Assembly (NCBI GenBank): GCA_009783775.1
Contig: WRCT01000007.1
Location: forward strand, 1 to 24,726
DNA length: 24,726 nt
Reading direction: 5' to 3'
Source of the DNA: Clostridiales bacterium
GTDB taxonomy: Bacteria; Bacillota; Clostridia; Christensenellales; CAG-138
The position numbers were made by a program, and so were the translations under genes. Shown here in pieces: positions 14,601 through 21,305 of the stretch; the first letter of the stretch is position 1; each line of letters starts with the position of its first letter. The notes below the pieces were generated by a model. The model did not search any database. It saw nothing but the letters and a program-made list of their open reading frames with translations, and was not told the origin of the DNA.

Positions 14601-16229
14601 ATACTGACCGCACCGGGAGGCAGTAGCACCTTCGATGGAGATGAACTTACGGCAATTGCTAATTATGCAAAGGCGGGCGGCAATATTGCCGTCATGGGCA
14701 AGGGCGACGAAAACGAAAGCGCCACCAGCGCAAACAACAAGCTAAACGGCGTGCTGGAAAAGGTCCTTGGAAAGGACATGGGTTCGCGCTTGCGTGAGGA
14801 CACCATCATTGACCTGACATACGCGCAGAAAAAATCCTTTGAGGTCAGCCTCTTTGGCGACGACAGCTTCTCCTACACCACGCGTTTCTCGCAGGCGGAT
14901 AAGGAAAAGAACGACATCCACTATCTGTTCAGCGCGCGTTTCCTGGCGGAGGCGAAAGACGAGAGCACCGGTGTCTTTGACCACTTCTCGGGCTCCTCGG
15001 TCGATGCGGCAGCAGGCGCGACGAAACTCGTCGCCGGCACGAGCGCAACAAAAGGCATCAAGTTTACCAACCTCAACACGACAGCGCCCTACCTGCCAAA
15101 ATCAAGCAGCGGTCCCTTCACGGCAGAGGGAGACAAGGCCACATACGTCAGCGTGGAGAAGATCGCAAACGGCGGCGGCTGGTTGCTTATTTCGGGCTCG
15201 GTATTCTGGAACGACGACCGTGTTGCCGCGCCGGAGAGCAGCCATACGGACTGGGGCGTCAACTACTTCCTGACCCGCAATATGATTACGTCCGCCATGA
15301 AGCTGACCTCGATCGCCGATGTGCGCACGGCCGCCAACGCCGCGACCAGATGGTTCGCCATTGAGGGCACTGTCACGACCAACGCCGAGGCCTTTGACCG
15401 CAACACCGCGTTCTTCGACAGTATTTATGTGCAGGACGACACGGGCGGCATCAACCTCTTTCCGGTCAGCGGCAACGTCAGTATCGGGGAACGTGTTTGG
15501 GTCTGCGGCTTTACGGGCGCGTACCAGGGCGACAACCAGATGAACGACGTGCAGCTGCACATCCAGGATTCCAAGCAGAACCCGCTCTTCCTCAAAGACA
15601 CGGCAAAGAACCCTGATGTGCGGTCCGCCAGATACGTGACCACGCAGCGCTCCATGTGGAAGGAAAACCAGGGCTGGCTGGTCTATATCGAAGGCGAGGT
15701 CACGGAGGTCGTTCTAAACGAAGGCGTCGTGGAACTCATCTATGTCACCGACAAAAGCGGCGTCAGCCGTGTGTTCCTGGACGGTTACATCTATTGCGAC
15801 TGCCCGGGCTGCGCGAAGAACGCGACAGGGCATGACCTGACCTGGGTCAAGAAGGGCAGTATCGTGCGCGTGATCGGTATCGCCTCCACGGGTATGCATC
15901 CCGGACCGGATGGATCGGATATCATACTTCCGCGCTTGCGTATCCGCAACAGGGCGGAGATCATCAAAATCGACAGCTACAAGCCCAATGATCCCGAACC
16001 AGAACTCATCGACAAGCTGCGCGGCGACGCGAACTGCGACGGGAGAGTCAACGCGGCCGACGCGGCGGCGATCCTGCGGCATCTTGTGCAGCTGAAATTG
16101 CTCACCGAGCAAGGGGAAATCAACGCCCTGGTCACGGATATCGTGCCACCGTACAACACAAAGGTGTCCGCAGCGGACGCGGCGCGCATTCTGCGTTTCC
16201 TTGTCCAGCTGATCCCGCCGCCCCTGTAA
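8652..16229 (+). CDS. Giant secreted PHP-phosphoesterase protein with lamin-tail, OB-fold and dockerin modules
   Basis: This 2525-residue protein has a signal peptide (1-28, cleavage likely after SFA). Modules, from sequence patterns, are: lamin-tail domain (38-150), galactose-binding-like (242-418), chitobiase-C-like (427-511), lamin-tail (524-700), chitobiase-C-like (734-820), OB-like folds (830-1063) holding a nine-cysteine insertion (870-901), galactose-binding-like (1072-1250), and chitobiase-C-like modules (1250-1443). A PHP domain of CehA/McbA type (1447-1716) has candidate metal ligands H1452, H1454, D1485, H1486, E1558, H1567, H1611, D1674 and H1676. A GldG/DUF4350-like domain (1927-2210), two OB-like domains (2218-2440) and a dockerin (2455-2525) follow. 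It is predicted to be an extracellular, metal-dependent phosphodiesterase or nuclease tethered through cohesin; the substrate is unknown. It has its own promoter and terminator and is monocistronic. Confidence 0.85.
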   Translation: MSMRKKTIAWLLALILLAAFVPAQLSFAATPPLGQTGTGEGVYIVEYYGHGNSTSANAYKNGYILLYNSSSVKVDFNNTWSIQYMAATAVAATAPNTVLLPGSIEAGGYYLITTSEGTNPPRELPLVSGVDIPGTSCTISVQSGTTGLKIALVKSAASLTALTNTNILTNANIVDFVGNTQTSGAGILHLGSGQAPTGTATQPVTRVQTAGVFSTEWDNGLDWTTPGSGAYPVLHELALLYGKVDGNIATWNFKSGFALTDPGESLNINQNRPISLEAPRSGSVMGGSSNPRYGGTGWHYEGKTTDADKGFYFSFYTTGYKQIAISFEAENSPTGPRYLQAQVKVGGTWTDVPGALLDVCDANGSVLTKTMINLPSAWNSGVPVEMRIIRVATAARDGRTIPAGGSCYIKDLKITGRKMWPLEVLGAAPGVITADLDPLDGPVPQGTQVTLTCSTPAAKICYKVGPRDYVIADNPVTLTLYNNMTITAHGFIEGNGNYNGDTARFQYTIDNVTEPPTWTPNGTGPVVIEEVYGHGGNKGSVYLNPFVVLRNISDSPVNLSGWSLMVASSKGTFTSTASNCYTFGGVTIRPNGYLLVRLKHTGGVEQQLGTFELEDFDVNAENVTIGSGSGKVALVKNASTCSGSNDPNLVDLVGWGGANDYLGNGTAPGTSRDTNGKIANNDVTNGIMRAKSAIGDGEIDLYSGSYTGDNAEDFIFTWPKPRNKYSAGSPAEEVLPVTCAQGNVLMTGTSLVLDCETPDVEIWYSVNTNLNNAHAFGPYQLYTGPINTAAWGGVSIRAYASKEIGGNEIRSERMQRSFAFVAPGGTYSVWHARWLIGHTVTVEGVVTFIESNANGSVITFTMQDETELRCTGSCSCTCHSRNFDYQDSCGCTCTTCAVLGCVVTPAAGISVTGPAKDFEGIAVGKKLKVTGERVNVRGLEQIQKAKMIGTSTLVGMPEPIVATASELVNPDTAEALESMYVQVKNARMDTIRYDPGYGGTPPATGIIDNTGAVNIHYIPILDTDKVDKGDIVNVLGVLSQYASDRVVLRDGYFLRVYEADWITRVERPVVPLNEWTLAAWNQGAGKGKQMLASDGEYSWCSVVTNGDAKGASYEFKASKSSIVSDNWDKAGRYVQFELCTKGFTDIKLSAMLRSSGAGPRNFYMQYSLNGVDFFEIPESVFELNYNALNDVLMQRLYRFELPEIMQDQDVVFLRWVLADGNRADGTGKIASGGNFNFTGVKFTGMEKVGLTVEATPPASAVPLDQLVTLAAIQKAPFTADKIYYRQYIAPEGEDVDPIHRGKDDFIEYTGAPIVLDNLPYVLQAYVSGTDGGGFPVDGRICTFYYEQAKCGAVRSTSYSGALRANRDVTLSSVTEGATIHATVIRNYGMPNESAPELLTGEGKLTLRFAEEEFPVQVVAQATKDKYLPSEVLTLDFTLRVTGGEKHYFGQIHSHTALSDGTGSIEDAFNYAKNTAKQIDFLIVTDHSHYFDTSANLGTLDGKNTGAPFSYMNSENELVTTTKWDYAHAAAKAATESSYVPAVGTTPGHYTFVADYGYEMTWAGQYGHINTYATEGFLSRNDPKYTISGGQGLRNYYNSLAEFPQSISMFNHPGSTFGTFDDFAYYTETYDEVMQLIEVGNGAGAVRSSAHWPSYDQYTRALDKGWHLAPANNQDNHQGKWGDANTARNVIWTNDFTKNGVLQAMRERCFYATEDNNLEITYTINGEPMGTIFDSKPEGTLKFHVTVYDPDPADRNFKMSVIANNGREVYSRSGVVPPSTDRTPAVFEFELPSTYSYYYVRIDQADNDIAVTAPIWVGKVLKIDASLTTTTKLPVVGENMNLKTVISNNEPQNFIATRISYYVNGTQIQSTPVSWTISPNGGSREDNIVYKPTYSGKLELKVIVEGRMQDGTACEASGILLVNALDPADVLNVALDASHSNYYVTGANANKYKQLERLVDNFNGRLTLITGGITEAKLAGINLLILTAPGGSSTFDGDELTAIANYAKAGGNIAVMGKGDENESATSANNKLNGVLEKVLGKDMGSRLREDTIIDLTYAQKKSFEVSLFGDDSFSYTTRFSQADKEKNDIHYLFSARFLAEAKDESTGVFDHFSGSSVDAAAGATKLVAGTSATKGIKFTNLNTTAPYLPKSSSGPFTAEGDKATYVSVEKIANGGGWLLISGSVFWNDDRVAAPESSHTDWGVNYFLTRNMITSAMKLTSIADVRTAANAATRWFAIEGTVTTNAEAFDRNTAFFDSIYVQDDTGGINLFPVSGNVSIGERVWVCGFTGAYQGDNQMNDVQLHIQDSKQNPLFLKDTAKNPDVRSARYVTTQRSMWKENQGWLVYIEGEVTEVVLNEGVVELIYVTDKSGVSRVFLDGYIYCDCPGCAKNATGHDLTWVKKGSIVRVIGIASTGMHPGPDGSDIILPRLRIRNRAEIIKIDSYKPNDPEPELIDKLRGDANCDGRVNAADAAAILRHLVQLKLLTEQGEINALVTDIVPPYNTKVSAADAARILRFLVQLIPPPL

Positions 16230-16232
16230 ATT

Positions 16233-16260
16233 GGTTACAGGTTATAGGTTATAAGTCACA
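16233..16260 (+). repeat. Heptamer array, 4 units GGTTATA
   Basis: Units GGTTACA (16233-16239), GGTTATA (16240-16246), GGTTATA (16247-16253) and AGTCACA (16254-16260). It starts 3 bp after the stop codon of the giant gene and runs into its terminator. Confidence 0.85.
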
Positions 16261-16263
16261 AGA

Positions 16264-16288
16264 AAAGAGCCGGATTTGCCGGCTCTTT
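16264..16288. terminator. Bidirectional intrinsic terminator
   Basis: AAAGAGCCGG (16264-16273) pairs perfectly with CCGGCTCTTT (16279-16288) around a 5-base loop. It lies between the convergent giant gene (+) and ABC ATPase gene (-) and can serve both, with T-rich sequence after the stem on each strand. Confidence 0.85.
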
Positions 16289-16305
16289 CGCTATTACGGT
16301 TTTAT

Positions 16306-17028
16306 TTATAATACTTTCGCGAGAAAGTCCCGCAGACGCGGGTGTTTGGGATTTGAGAAGAACTCCTCCGGCGGGGCCTGTTCTAAAATCTCTCCCTCGT
16401 CCATAAACAGAACGCGCGTGCCGACCTCCTTGGCAAACCCCATCTCGTGCGTGACCACGACCATCGTCATGCCCTCCCGCGCCAGCTCCTTCATCACGTC
16501 CAGCACCTCGCCGACCATCTCGGGGTCCAAAGCGGAGGTGGGCTCGTCAAAGAGCATGACGTCGGGGTTCATCGCCAGCGCGCGGACGATCGCCACGCGC
16601 TGCTGCTGCCCGCCGGAGAGCTTGCGCGGGAAAACGTCCGCCTTGTCGGCCAGGCCAATGCGGGTCAGCAGCCGCATTGCATTCTCATCGGCCTCTTCCG
16701 CCGTCTGCAAACCCAATGTGGTGGGGGCGAGCGTGATGTTGCGCCGCACCGTCAAGTGCGGAAAGAGATTAAACTGCTGGAATACCATGCCCATCTTCTG
16801 ACGCAGGCGGTTGCAGTCCGTCTTGGGATCGGTGAGATCCTGCCCCTCAAAGAAAATCTGGCCGGAAGTGGGTTGCTCCAGCAGATTCAAACAGCGCAAA
16901 AAGGTAGACTTGCCCGAGCCGGACGGCCCGACGACCACGACCTTCTCACCGGTATGGATCTCTTCGTTGATGTCCCGCAGCACCTGCAGCTCGCCGAAGG
17001 ATTTGCAGAGGTTACTAGCGACGATCAC
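16306..17028 (-). CDS. Polar amino-acid ABC transporter ATPase (GlnQ/ArtP type)
   Basis: This 240-residue cytoplasmic ATPase has the Walker A GPSGSGKS (34-41), the Q-loop in MVFQQFNLFPHLT, the ABC signature LSGGQQQR, the Walker B VMLFDEPTSALD and the switch His in VVTHEM. 'FNLFPHLT' and 'THEMGFAKEV' are hallmarks of the polar amino-acid uptake subgroup. It energises import together with the permease and binding lipoprotein encoded just upstream. It overlaps the permease gene by 14 bp, implying translational coupling, and its ATG lies inside that gene. Glutamine, arginine or cystine are all possible substrates and cannot be told apart here. Confidence 0.95.
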   Translation of the reverse strand: MIVASNLCKSFGELQVLRDINEEIHTGEKVVVVGPSGSGKSTFLRCLNLLEQPTSGQIFFEGQDLTDPKTDCNRLRQKMGMVFQQFNLFPHLTVRRNITLAPTTLGLQTAEEADENAMRLLTRIGLADKADVFPRKLSGGQQQRVAIVRALAMNPDVMLFDEPTSALDPEMVGEVLDVMKELAREGMTMVVVTHEMGFAKEVGTRVLFMDEGEILEQAPPEEFFSNPKHPRLRDFLAKVL

Positions 17029-17779
17029 TTTGCGACAACCTCCTCTCTATCCCTTTGAGCAATCGGGTCAGCCCCAGCACCATGGCCAGGTAAATCGCTG
17101 CCGAAACCAGCAGCGGTGAAAAGTTGGGTACGCGTGTGCGGATTAGATCGCCGGCCTTGGTCACATCCACAACCGAGATCCAGCCGGCAACGGAGGTCTC
17201 CTTCAAAAGCGAGATAAATTCGTTAAACAAGGCGGGCAGGATGTTTTTCACAGCCTGGGGCAGGACAATCAAGCGCATGGTCTGTGCGCTGCTCAAGCCC
17301 AGCGAACGCCCCGCCTCAACCTGACCGCGATCAATGGACAGAATGCCCGCGCGAATAATCTCCGACACATAGGCACCCGAGTTCAGGCCAAAGGCAAGGG
17401 CGGCTACATAGATTGCCATATGAAATGGCGCGGCGGCAAACACGATGAAAAAGATGATCAGCAGCTGCAAGACCATCGGTGTGCCGCGAATGATGGTGGT
17501 GTAAAAATTGGCAAACCAATTCAGTATGCGCAGCCAGCCCTTGGGTTTCTCTCCGCTGCTTGCGTGCACCACCTTCACCACAGCGATAAGCAGACCGATA
17601 GCAACGCCGATGAGGCAGGCGACAGCGGCCATGAGCAGGGTATTCCCGATACCCTGCACATAGAATCGCCAGCGCCCCGCCTCGATTACCGTCTTATAAA
17701 TCTCTTGCCATATCGGCGCAAAAATCGCAGTTGACAACCAGTGCCAGACGGCCTCCCAAAGGGATGTCAGCCAAGCCAC
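17015..17779 (-). CDS. Polar amino-acid ABC transporter permease
   Basis: This 254-residue inner-membrane permease of the His/Glu/Gln/Arg (HEQRo) family has an unusual N-terminal stretch (about 1-40) before the first main membrane span. Visible spans lie at about 45-70, 85-118, 120-140 and 220-240. The EAA-type coupling loop reads VEAGRSLGLSSAQTMRLIVLPQAVKNILPALFNEFISLLKETS, the textbook sequence for contact with the ATPase. 'IIRGTPMVLQLLIIFF' is likewise typical. It begins 6 bp after the binding-protein gene and overlaps the ATPase gene by 14 bp. A single permease gene implies a homodimer. Confidence 0.95.
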   Translation of the reverse strand: MAWLTSLWEAVWHWLSTAIFAPIWQEIYKTVIEAGRWRFYVQGIGNTLLMAAVACLIGVAIGLLIAVVKVVHASSGEKPKGWLRILNWFANFYTTIIRGTPMVLQLLIIFFIVFAAAPFHMAIYVAALAFGLNSGAYVSEIIRAGILSIDRGQVEAGRSLGLSSAQTMRLIVLPQAVKNILPALFNEFISLLKETSVAGWISVVDVTKAGDLIRTRVPNFSPLLVSAAIYLAMVLGLTRLLKGIERRLSQSDRR

Positions 17780-17785
17780 AGGTTT

Positions 17786-18529
17786 TTATCCCAGATGTTT
17801 CAATGTATACTCGTCGATTTTGCCTGCGTCAAGCAGCCGCTGCATGACTCGGTTGATGACTGCCAGCAGCTCCGTGTTGCCCTTGTTCACGCAGAAAGCA
17901 TAGCTGTCGGTGAATAGCTCCTCGTCCAAAATGACCAGCCCCTCATTTAAGCGGACCAGCTCCAAAGCGGGCAGCACATCCATTACGATGGCGTCCACGC
18001 GGCCCGTGCGCAGGTGGTTGACTGCCTCAAAGTATTTCTTGCAGGGCAGAACGGTTAAGTCGTCGATTTCATCCGCCGCGTAAAAGTGCGCCACAGTACC
18101 TTCCTGCGCCGCGACAATCTTGCCAACGAAGTCCGCCGGTCCGGTGTAATCACTGTCCGCCAGCACGACCAGCACTTGCTTGGAAACGGCATACTCAATG
18201 GAAAAGTCCACGAGTTCCGCGCGCTCCTCGGTGATGGACATACCCGCCGCGCCGAAATCAGCCTTGCCGGCTCGCACCGCGTCGATGATAACGTCGAACG
18301 CCATGTCCGAGATGACGAGCTCTCTGCCCAGTTCTGCGGCGATTTCTCTTGCGATATCCACGTCCACGCCGACAATCTCCGTGCCGTCCAGATACTCATA
18401 GGGCGCAAAACCCGCCTCGGTTGCCATGATCAACGGCGTCACAGGCGTATCCGGTGTCTTTGTGCCGCAACCGGCCAGTACGAGCGCCGCCACCAACAGG
18501 ACGACCAGCACCAAACTTAATTTCTTCAT
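17786..18529 (-). CDS. Amino-acid ABC transporter substrate-binding lipoprotein
   Basis: This 247-residue lipoprotein has a signal sequence with lipobox L-A-G-C21, so it should be lipid-anchored on the outer face of the membrane. The mature part is a family-3 extracellular solute-binding protein: ATEAGFAPYEYLDGTEIVGVDVDIAREIAAELG, followed by DFGAAGMSITEERAELVDFS and the LRTGRVDAIVMD hinge region. It is the first gene of the three-gene uptake operon, with AAGGAG 8 bp before the ATG and an extended -10 promoter at 18562-18590. The ligand is a polar amino acid; which one is not resolved. Confidence 0.95.
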   Translation of the reverse strand: MKKLSLVLVVLLVAALVLAGCGTKTPDTPVTPLIMATEAGFAPYEYLDGTEIVGVDVDIAREIAAELGRELVISDMAFDVIIDAVRAGKADFGAAGMSITEERAELVDFSIEYAVSKQVLVVLADSDYTGPADFVGKIVAAQEGTVAHFYAADEIDDLTVLPCKKYFEAVNHLRTGRVDAIVMDVLPALELVRLNEGLVILDEELFTDSYAFCVNKGNTELLAVINRVMQRLLDAGKIDEYTLKHLG

Positions 18530-18561
18530 AATAATTCTCCTTTTTGATAAAATACCGTATG

Positions 18562-18590
18562 ATTATACCATATCTATGTTAAAACCGCAA
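18562..18590 (-). promoter_or_regulatory. Promoter of the amino-acid ABC operon (extended -10)
   Basis: On the minus strand TATAAT (18567-18562) is preceded by TGG, an extended -10. The poor TTGCGG (18590-18585) lies 17 bp upstream. It lies in the 63-bp gap after ftsQ, so the ABC operon has its own start. Confidence 0.65.
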
Positions 18591-18592
18591 TA

Positions 18593-19954
18593 TTATCCTG
18601 TAAACGGATCATTGGGTAAAATAATATCGGGCCTTGGCGTGGGCTGACGGTAATCCGGCGGGATCGCGGTGGCGTCCGGATTCGGTGTGGCGCCGGTCTC
18701 AGGCGCGTCTCCCTCGGGCGGCGCAGTCTGTGTTGGCTCATCGGGCATGACGATATGGTCCGGCGGATAGGGCGAGACCGTCACGCCGTTTTTGCTGTAC
18801 AGATAGATGGTAACCGTCTCATGACCCTGCCGCCGCAACATGGCGGCTGTGTCCATAATCGCTGTGTAATGGTTCCGAAAACGCGCGCACTTCATATCCA
18901 GGTCCAGCGCGTCGCCCACTTCCACGCGGTGTCCCTCGCGTGTGATCAAAAAGAGTTTCATCGGCTCGGCCACGTCCACGGCCGCGATTCTGCCCAGCAA
19001 CGCGTATTCGTCCAGCTTGCGCAGCAGCTCCAGCGTTGCCCGCAGCTGGTCGCCCAGCGCGCCGCCGATGTGTTTTTTCTCTTCCGCGCCGGAGACAAGC
19101 ATACCGTTGACCACGGGCAGTCCGCCCGAAGACGGCGTGTCCGCGCGCAGCACAATGCCCTCGCTGTCAATGATGGCCAGATACTCAAAGTTCGGCCCCC
19201 AGCGCACGGCGGCCAGCTCGCGCCGCACGCGCAGCTGGATCTGGACCTGATTGGGGAAGACATACTCCACCGAAGCGGAGAGGTAGGGATCGCTCTCCAA
19301 ATTCTCCTTCGCCTCATGCAAGTCCACAAAGAGCATATGCTTGCCGGTCGTAAGCCCCGACAGCCGAATGAGCTCCTGTTTGCTATAGTCGCCTGTCTCG
19401 CCCACGATATCAATCGCGCTCAACAGAAAAGTAAAGTATCCGATCAGCGCGAAAACCAAAGCGATACCGAACAGAAACCCAATTCCGGCCAGACGCTTGC
19501 GCCGTGCCGCTGCCCGCACGCGGCGTTGCTGCTCCCGCTCTCTGGCGTTGGCGCGGTCCCGTTGACCCTGCCGGATCAGGGCCCGCTCCTCCGCCTCCAG
19601 CAGCTCACGCTGCTGCTCCGTTTCATGCCGTACGATCAGAGAGGTCGCCTGCGCCGCGTCCTTGCGCCTGCCGTAAACCTCCCGTTTCGCGCGGCGGCGG
19701 CCCGACCGGCCCTGTAGCGGTATTCTGCGCCCGAACCGATCGAAGGAAAAGGGCAAAGAATCCTCAATCCCTGTCTCCGCGCGCTCCGCCCCATCCTGCC
19801 GATAGGCCTCATGCGGCGCGTCAATATCGCGGTACAGCGCGGCGTCGATGGGCTTGTCCGGCTGAACGATGTCGTCGTCCTCCGCGAAAATATCAATATA
19901 GGAGGGCTCCATACGGGGCTTTTTATGCTTTTGTCTCTTTTCCTTTTCCTTCAT
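18593..19954 (-). CDS. ftsQ: FtsQ/DivIB-type cell division protein
   Basis: This 453-residue bitopic membrane protein has one span at about 155-178. The POTRA domain follows at once (LSAIDIVGETGDYSKQELIRLSGLTTGKHMLFVDLHEAKENLESDPYLSASVEYVFPNQVQIQLRVRRELA), then the FtsQ beta domain up to about 395. FtsQ/DivIB bridges early and late divisome proteins at the septum. Two features are unusual in size: a charged 150-residue cytoplasmic N-terminus with an Arg/Glu-rich likely coiled coil (108-152), and a Pro/Thr-rich 60-residue extracellular tail. It begins 8 bp after murA and is the last gene of the dcw run in this window. Confidence 0.9.
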   Translation of the reverse strand: MKEKEKRQKHKKPRMEPSYIDIFAEDDDIVQPDKPIDAALYRDIDAPHEAYRQDGAERAETGIEDSLPFSFDRFGRRIPLQGRSGRRRAKREVYGRRKDAAQATSLIVRHETEQQRELLEAEERALIRQGQRDRANAREREQQRRVRAAARRKRLAGIGFLFGIALVFALIGYFTFLLSAIDIVGETGDYSKQELIRLSGLTTGKHMLFVDLHEAKENLESDPYLSASVEYVFPNQVQIQLRVRRELAAVRWGPNFEYLAIIDSEGIVLRADTPSSGGLPVVNGMLVSGAEEKKHIGGALGDQLRATLELLRKLDEYALLGRIAAVDVAEPMKLFLITREGHRVEVGDALDLDMKCARFRNHYTAIMDTAAMLRRQGHETVTIYLYSKNGVTVSPYPPDHIVMPDEPTQTAPPEGDAPETGATPNPDATAIPPDYRQPTPRPDIILPNDPFTG

Positions 19955-19962
19955 TATATACC

Positions 19963-21213
19963 TTATGTTCTTTTAATCTGGGCGCCCAGGGCGGTCAGCG
20001 CGTCCTCTATGCGCTCATAACCCCTGTCAATGCGGTCCACGCGCCGCACCCTCGTCTGACCCTCCGCCCGCAGCCCCGCCAACACCAGCGCCGCGCCGCC
20101 GCGCAAATCGGACGCCTCCACATCGGCCCCATGCAGACAGGCCACACCGTGTACCGTGGCGGTTCGGTCGCAGATTGCATTGTCGCCGCCCATGCGCCGC
20201 AATTCCTCCGCGATCTTAAAACGGTTCTCAAACACGTTCTCGTGGATGCGGCTCTCGCCTTCGGCCACAGAGCATAGGGCCAGCAGCTGCGACTGCATAT
20301 CCGTGGGAAAACCGGGGTAGGGTTGGGTATCCAATCGGGTCAGGGCTTTGGGCCGGTCCGGCCCGATCAAGCGAATCCCCTCCCGCGACTCCCGTATATC
20401 GCAGCCGCTCTCGCGCAACACGTCCAGCACCGCTTTGAGCTGTCCGGTGTTCGCGCCGCGCACCGTGATATCGCCGCGCGTGATCGCGCCTGCAACCAGC
20501 CAAGTGCCCGCGACAATGCGGTCCGGCATAACGGGGAAGGACAGCCCGCGACCTGTGCGTCCGCCCTCGATCGCAATGGCCGAGGTCCCCGCACCACTCA
20601 CTGCAAACCCCCCCGCATTCAAAAACTTTTGCAGCTCGACGACCTCCGGCTCCCGCGCCGCGCCGCTGATCACCGTCCGGCCCCGCGCCGTGCACGCCGC
20701 CAGCATGAGATTCTCCGTCGCGCCGACACTCGGATAGGCCAGGTGAACGGTATTGCCGAGCAGCGGTTTGCCCGTGCAGCGCAGCCGCCCGTCGTCTTCG
20801 CAAACGGTGGCGTTCAAGCGCTTCAAACCCTCCAGGTGCAGGTCAATGGGCCGGCTCCCGATCGCGCAGCCGCCCGGGTAGGTCACCACCGCCTCGCCAA
20901 ACCTGCCCAGCACGGGGCCCAACAGAAAGATCGACGAGCGCATCTCACGGCTCAAGGTCTCCGGCAACGCATGGGTATCCGCGTCGGAGGAATCCACCCA
21001 AAGCTCATCGCCGAACCACTCGGCCCGCACGCCCAGCGCGCGCAGGATGTCCAGCATGGCAAAGACGTCCAGCAGCTGCGGGCAGCGGTAAAGGCAGATC
21101 GGTTCGGGTATCAGCAGGCTGGCCGCCAAAATCGGCAGCGCCGCGTTCTTGGACCCGTGCGCGGTAATCTCCCCGCGCAAGCGCGCCCCGCCCGTGACAA
21201 TCAGCTCCGGCAT
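19963..21213 (-). CDS. murA: UDP-N-acetylglucosamine 1-carboxyvinyltransferase
   Basis: This 416-residue enzyme catalyses the first committed step of peptidoglycan synthesis, the transfer of enolpyruvate from PEP to UDP-GlcNAc. K22-N23 in HGSKNAALPIL and the catalytic C116 in YPGGCAIGSRPIDLHLEGL match the expected positions, so fosfomycin sensitivity is expected. PYPGFPTDMQSQLLAL and ENRFKIAEELRRMG are also conserved. The start at 21213 (MPELIVTGG) is chosen over one at 21264 because the longer frame runs through a palindromic repeat and the short form gives the normal family length. It lies 92 bp after ftsW; many relatives carry murG there. Confidence 0.96.
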   Translation of the reverse strand: MPELIVTGGARLRGEITAHGSKNAALPILAASLLIPEPICLYRCPQLLDVFAMLDILRALGVRAEWFGDELWVDSSDADTHALPETLSREMRSSIFLLGPVLGRFGEAVVTYPGGCAIGSRPIDLHLEGLKRLNATVCEDDGRLRCTGKPLLGNTVHLAYPSVGATENLMLAACTARGRTVISGAAREPEVVELQKFLNAGGFAVSGAGTSAIAIEGGRTGRGLSFPVMPDRIVAGTWLVAGAITRGDITVRGANTGQLKAVLDVLRESGCDIRESREGIRLIGPDRPKALTRLDTQPYPGFPTDMQSQLLALCSVAEGESRIHENVFENRFKIAEELRRMGGDNAICDRTATVHGVACLHGADVEASDLRGGAALVLAGLRAEGQTRVRRVDRIDRGYERIEDALTALGAQIKRT

Positions 21214-21269
21214 ACTCCACCCCCAACTACCCCATCTTATGCGGACGGTTGGGGGATTGTTCATTCGTC

Positions 21270-21305
21270 ATTGCGGACTTGGTCCGCAATCTCGACAGAA
21301 TGTCG
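21270..21305. repeat. REP-like double hairpin between ftsW and murA
   Basis: ATTGCGGAC (21270-21278) / GTCCGCAAT (21282-21290) with a TTG loop is followed by CGACA (21293-21297) / TGTCG (21301-21305). The 'GTCATTGCGGaCTTGgTCCGCAATC' layout is a familiar dispersed bacterial repeat (from memory). It abuts the ftsW stop codon and may attenuate or stabilise the transcript (inference). Confidence 0.75.

Noticed and set aside
21214..21264. Upstream start of murA at 21264
   Set aside because: It would add 17 residues unlike any MurA. The start at 21213 gives the normal length and places K22, N23 and C116 at family positions.
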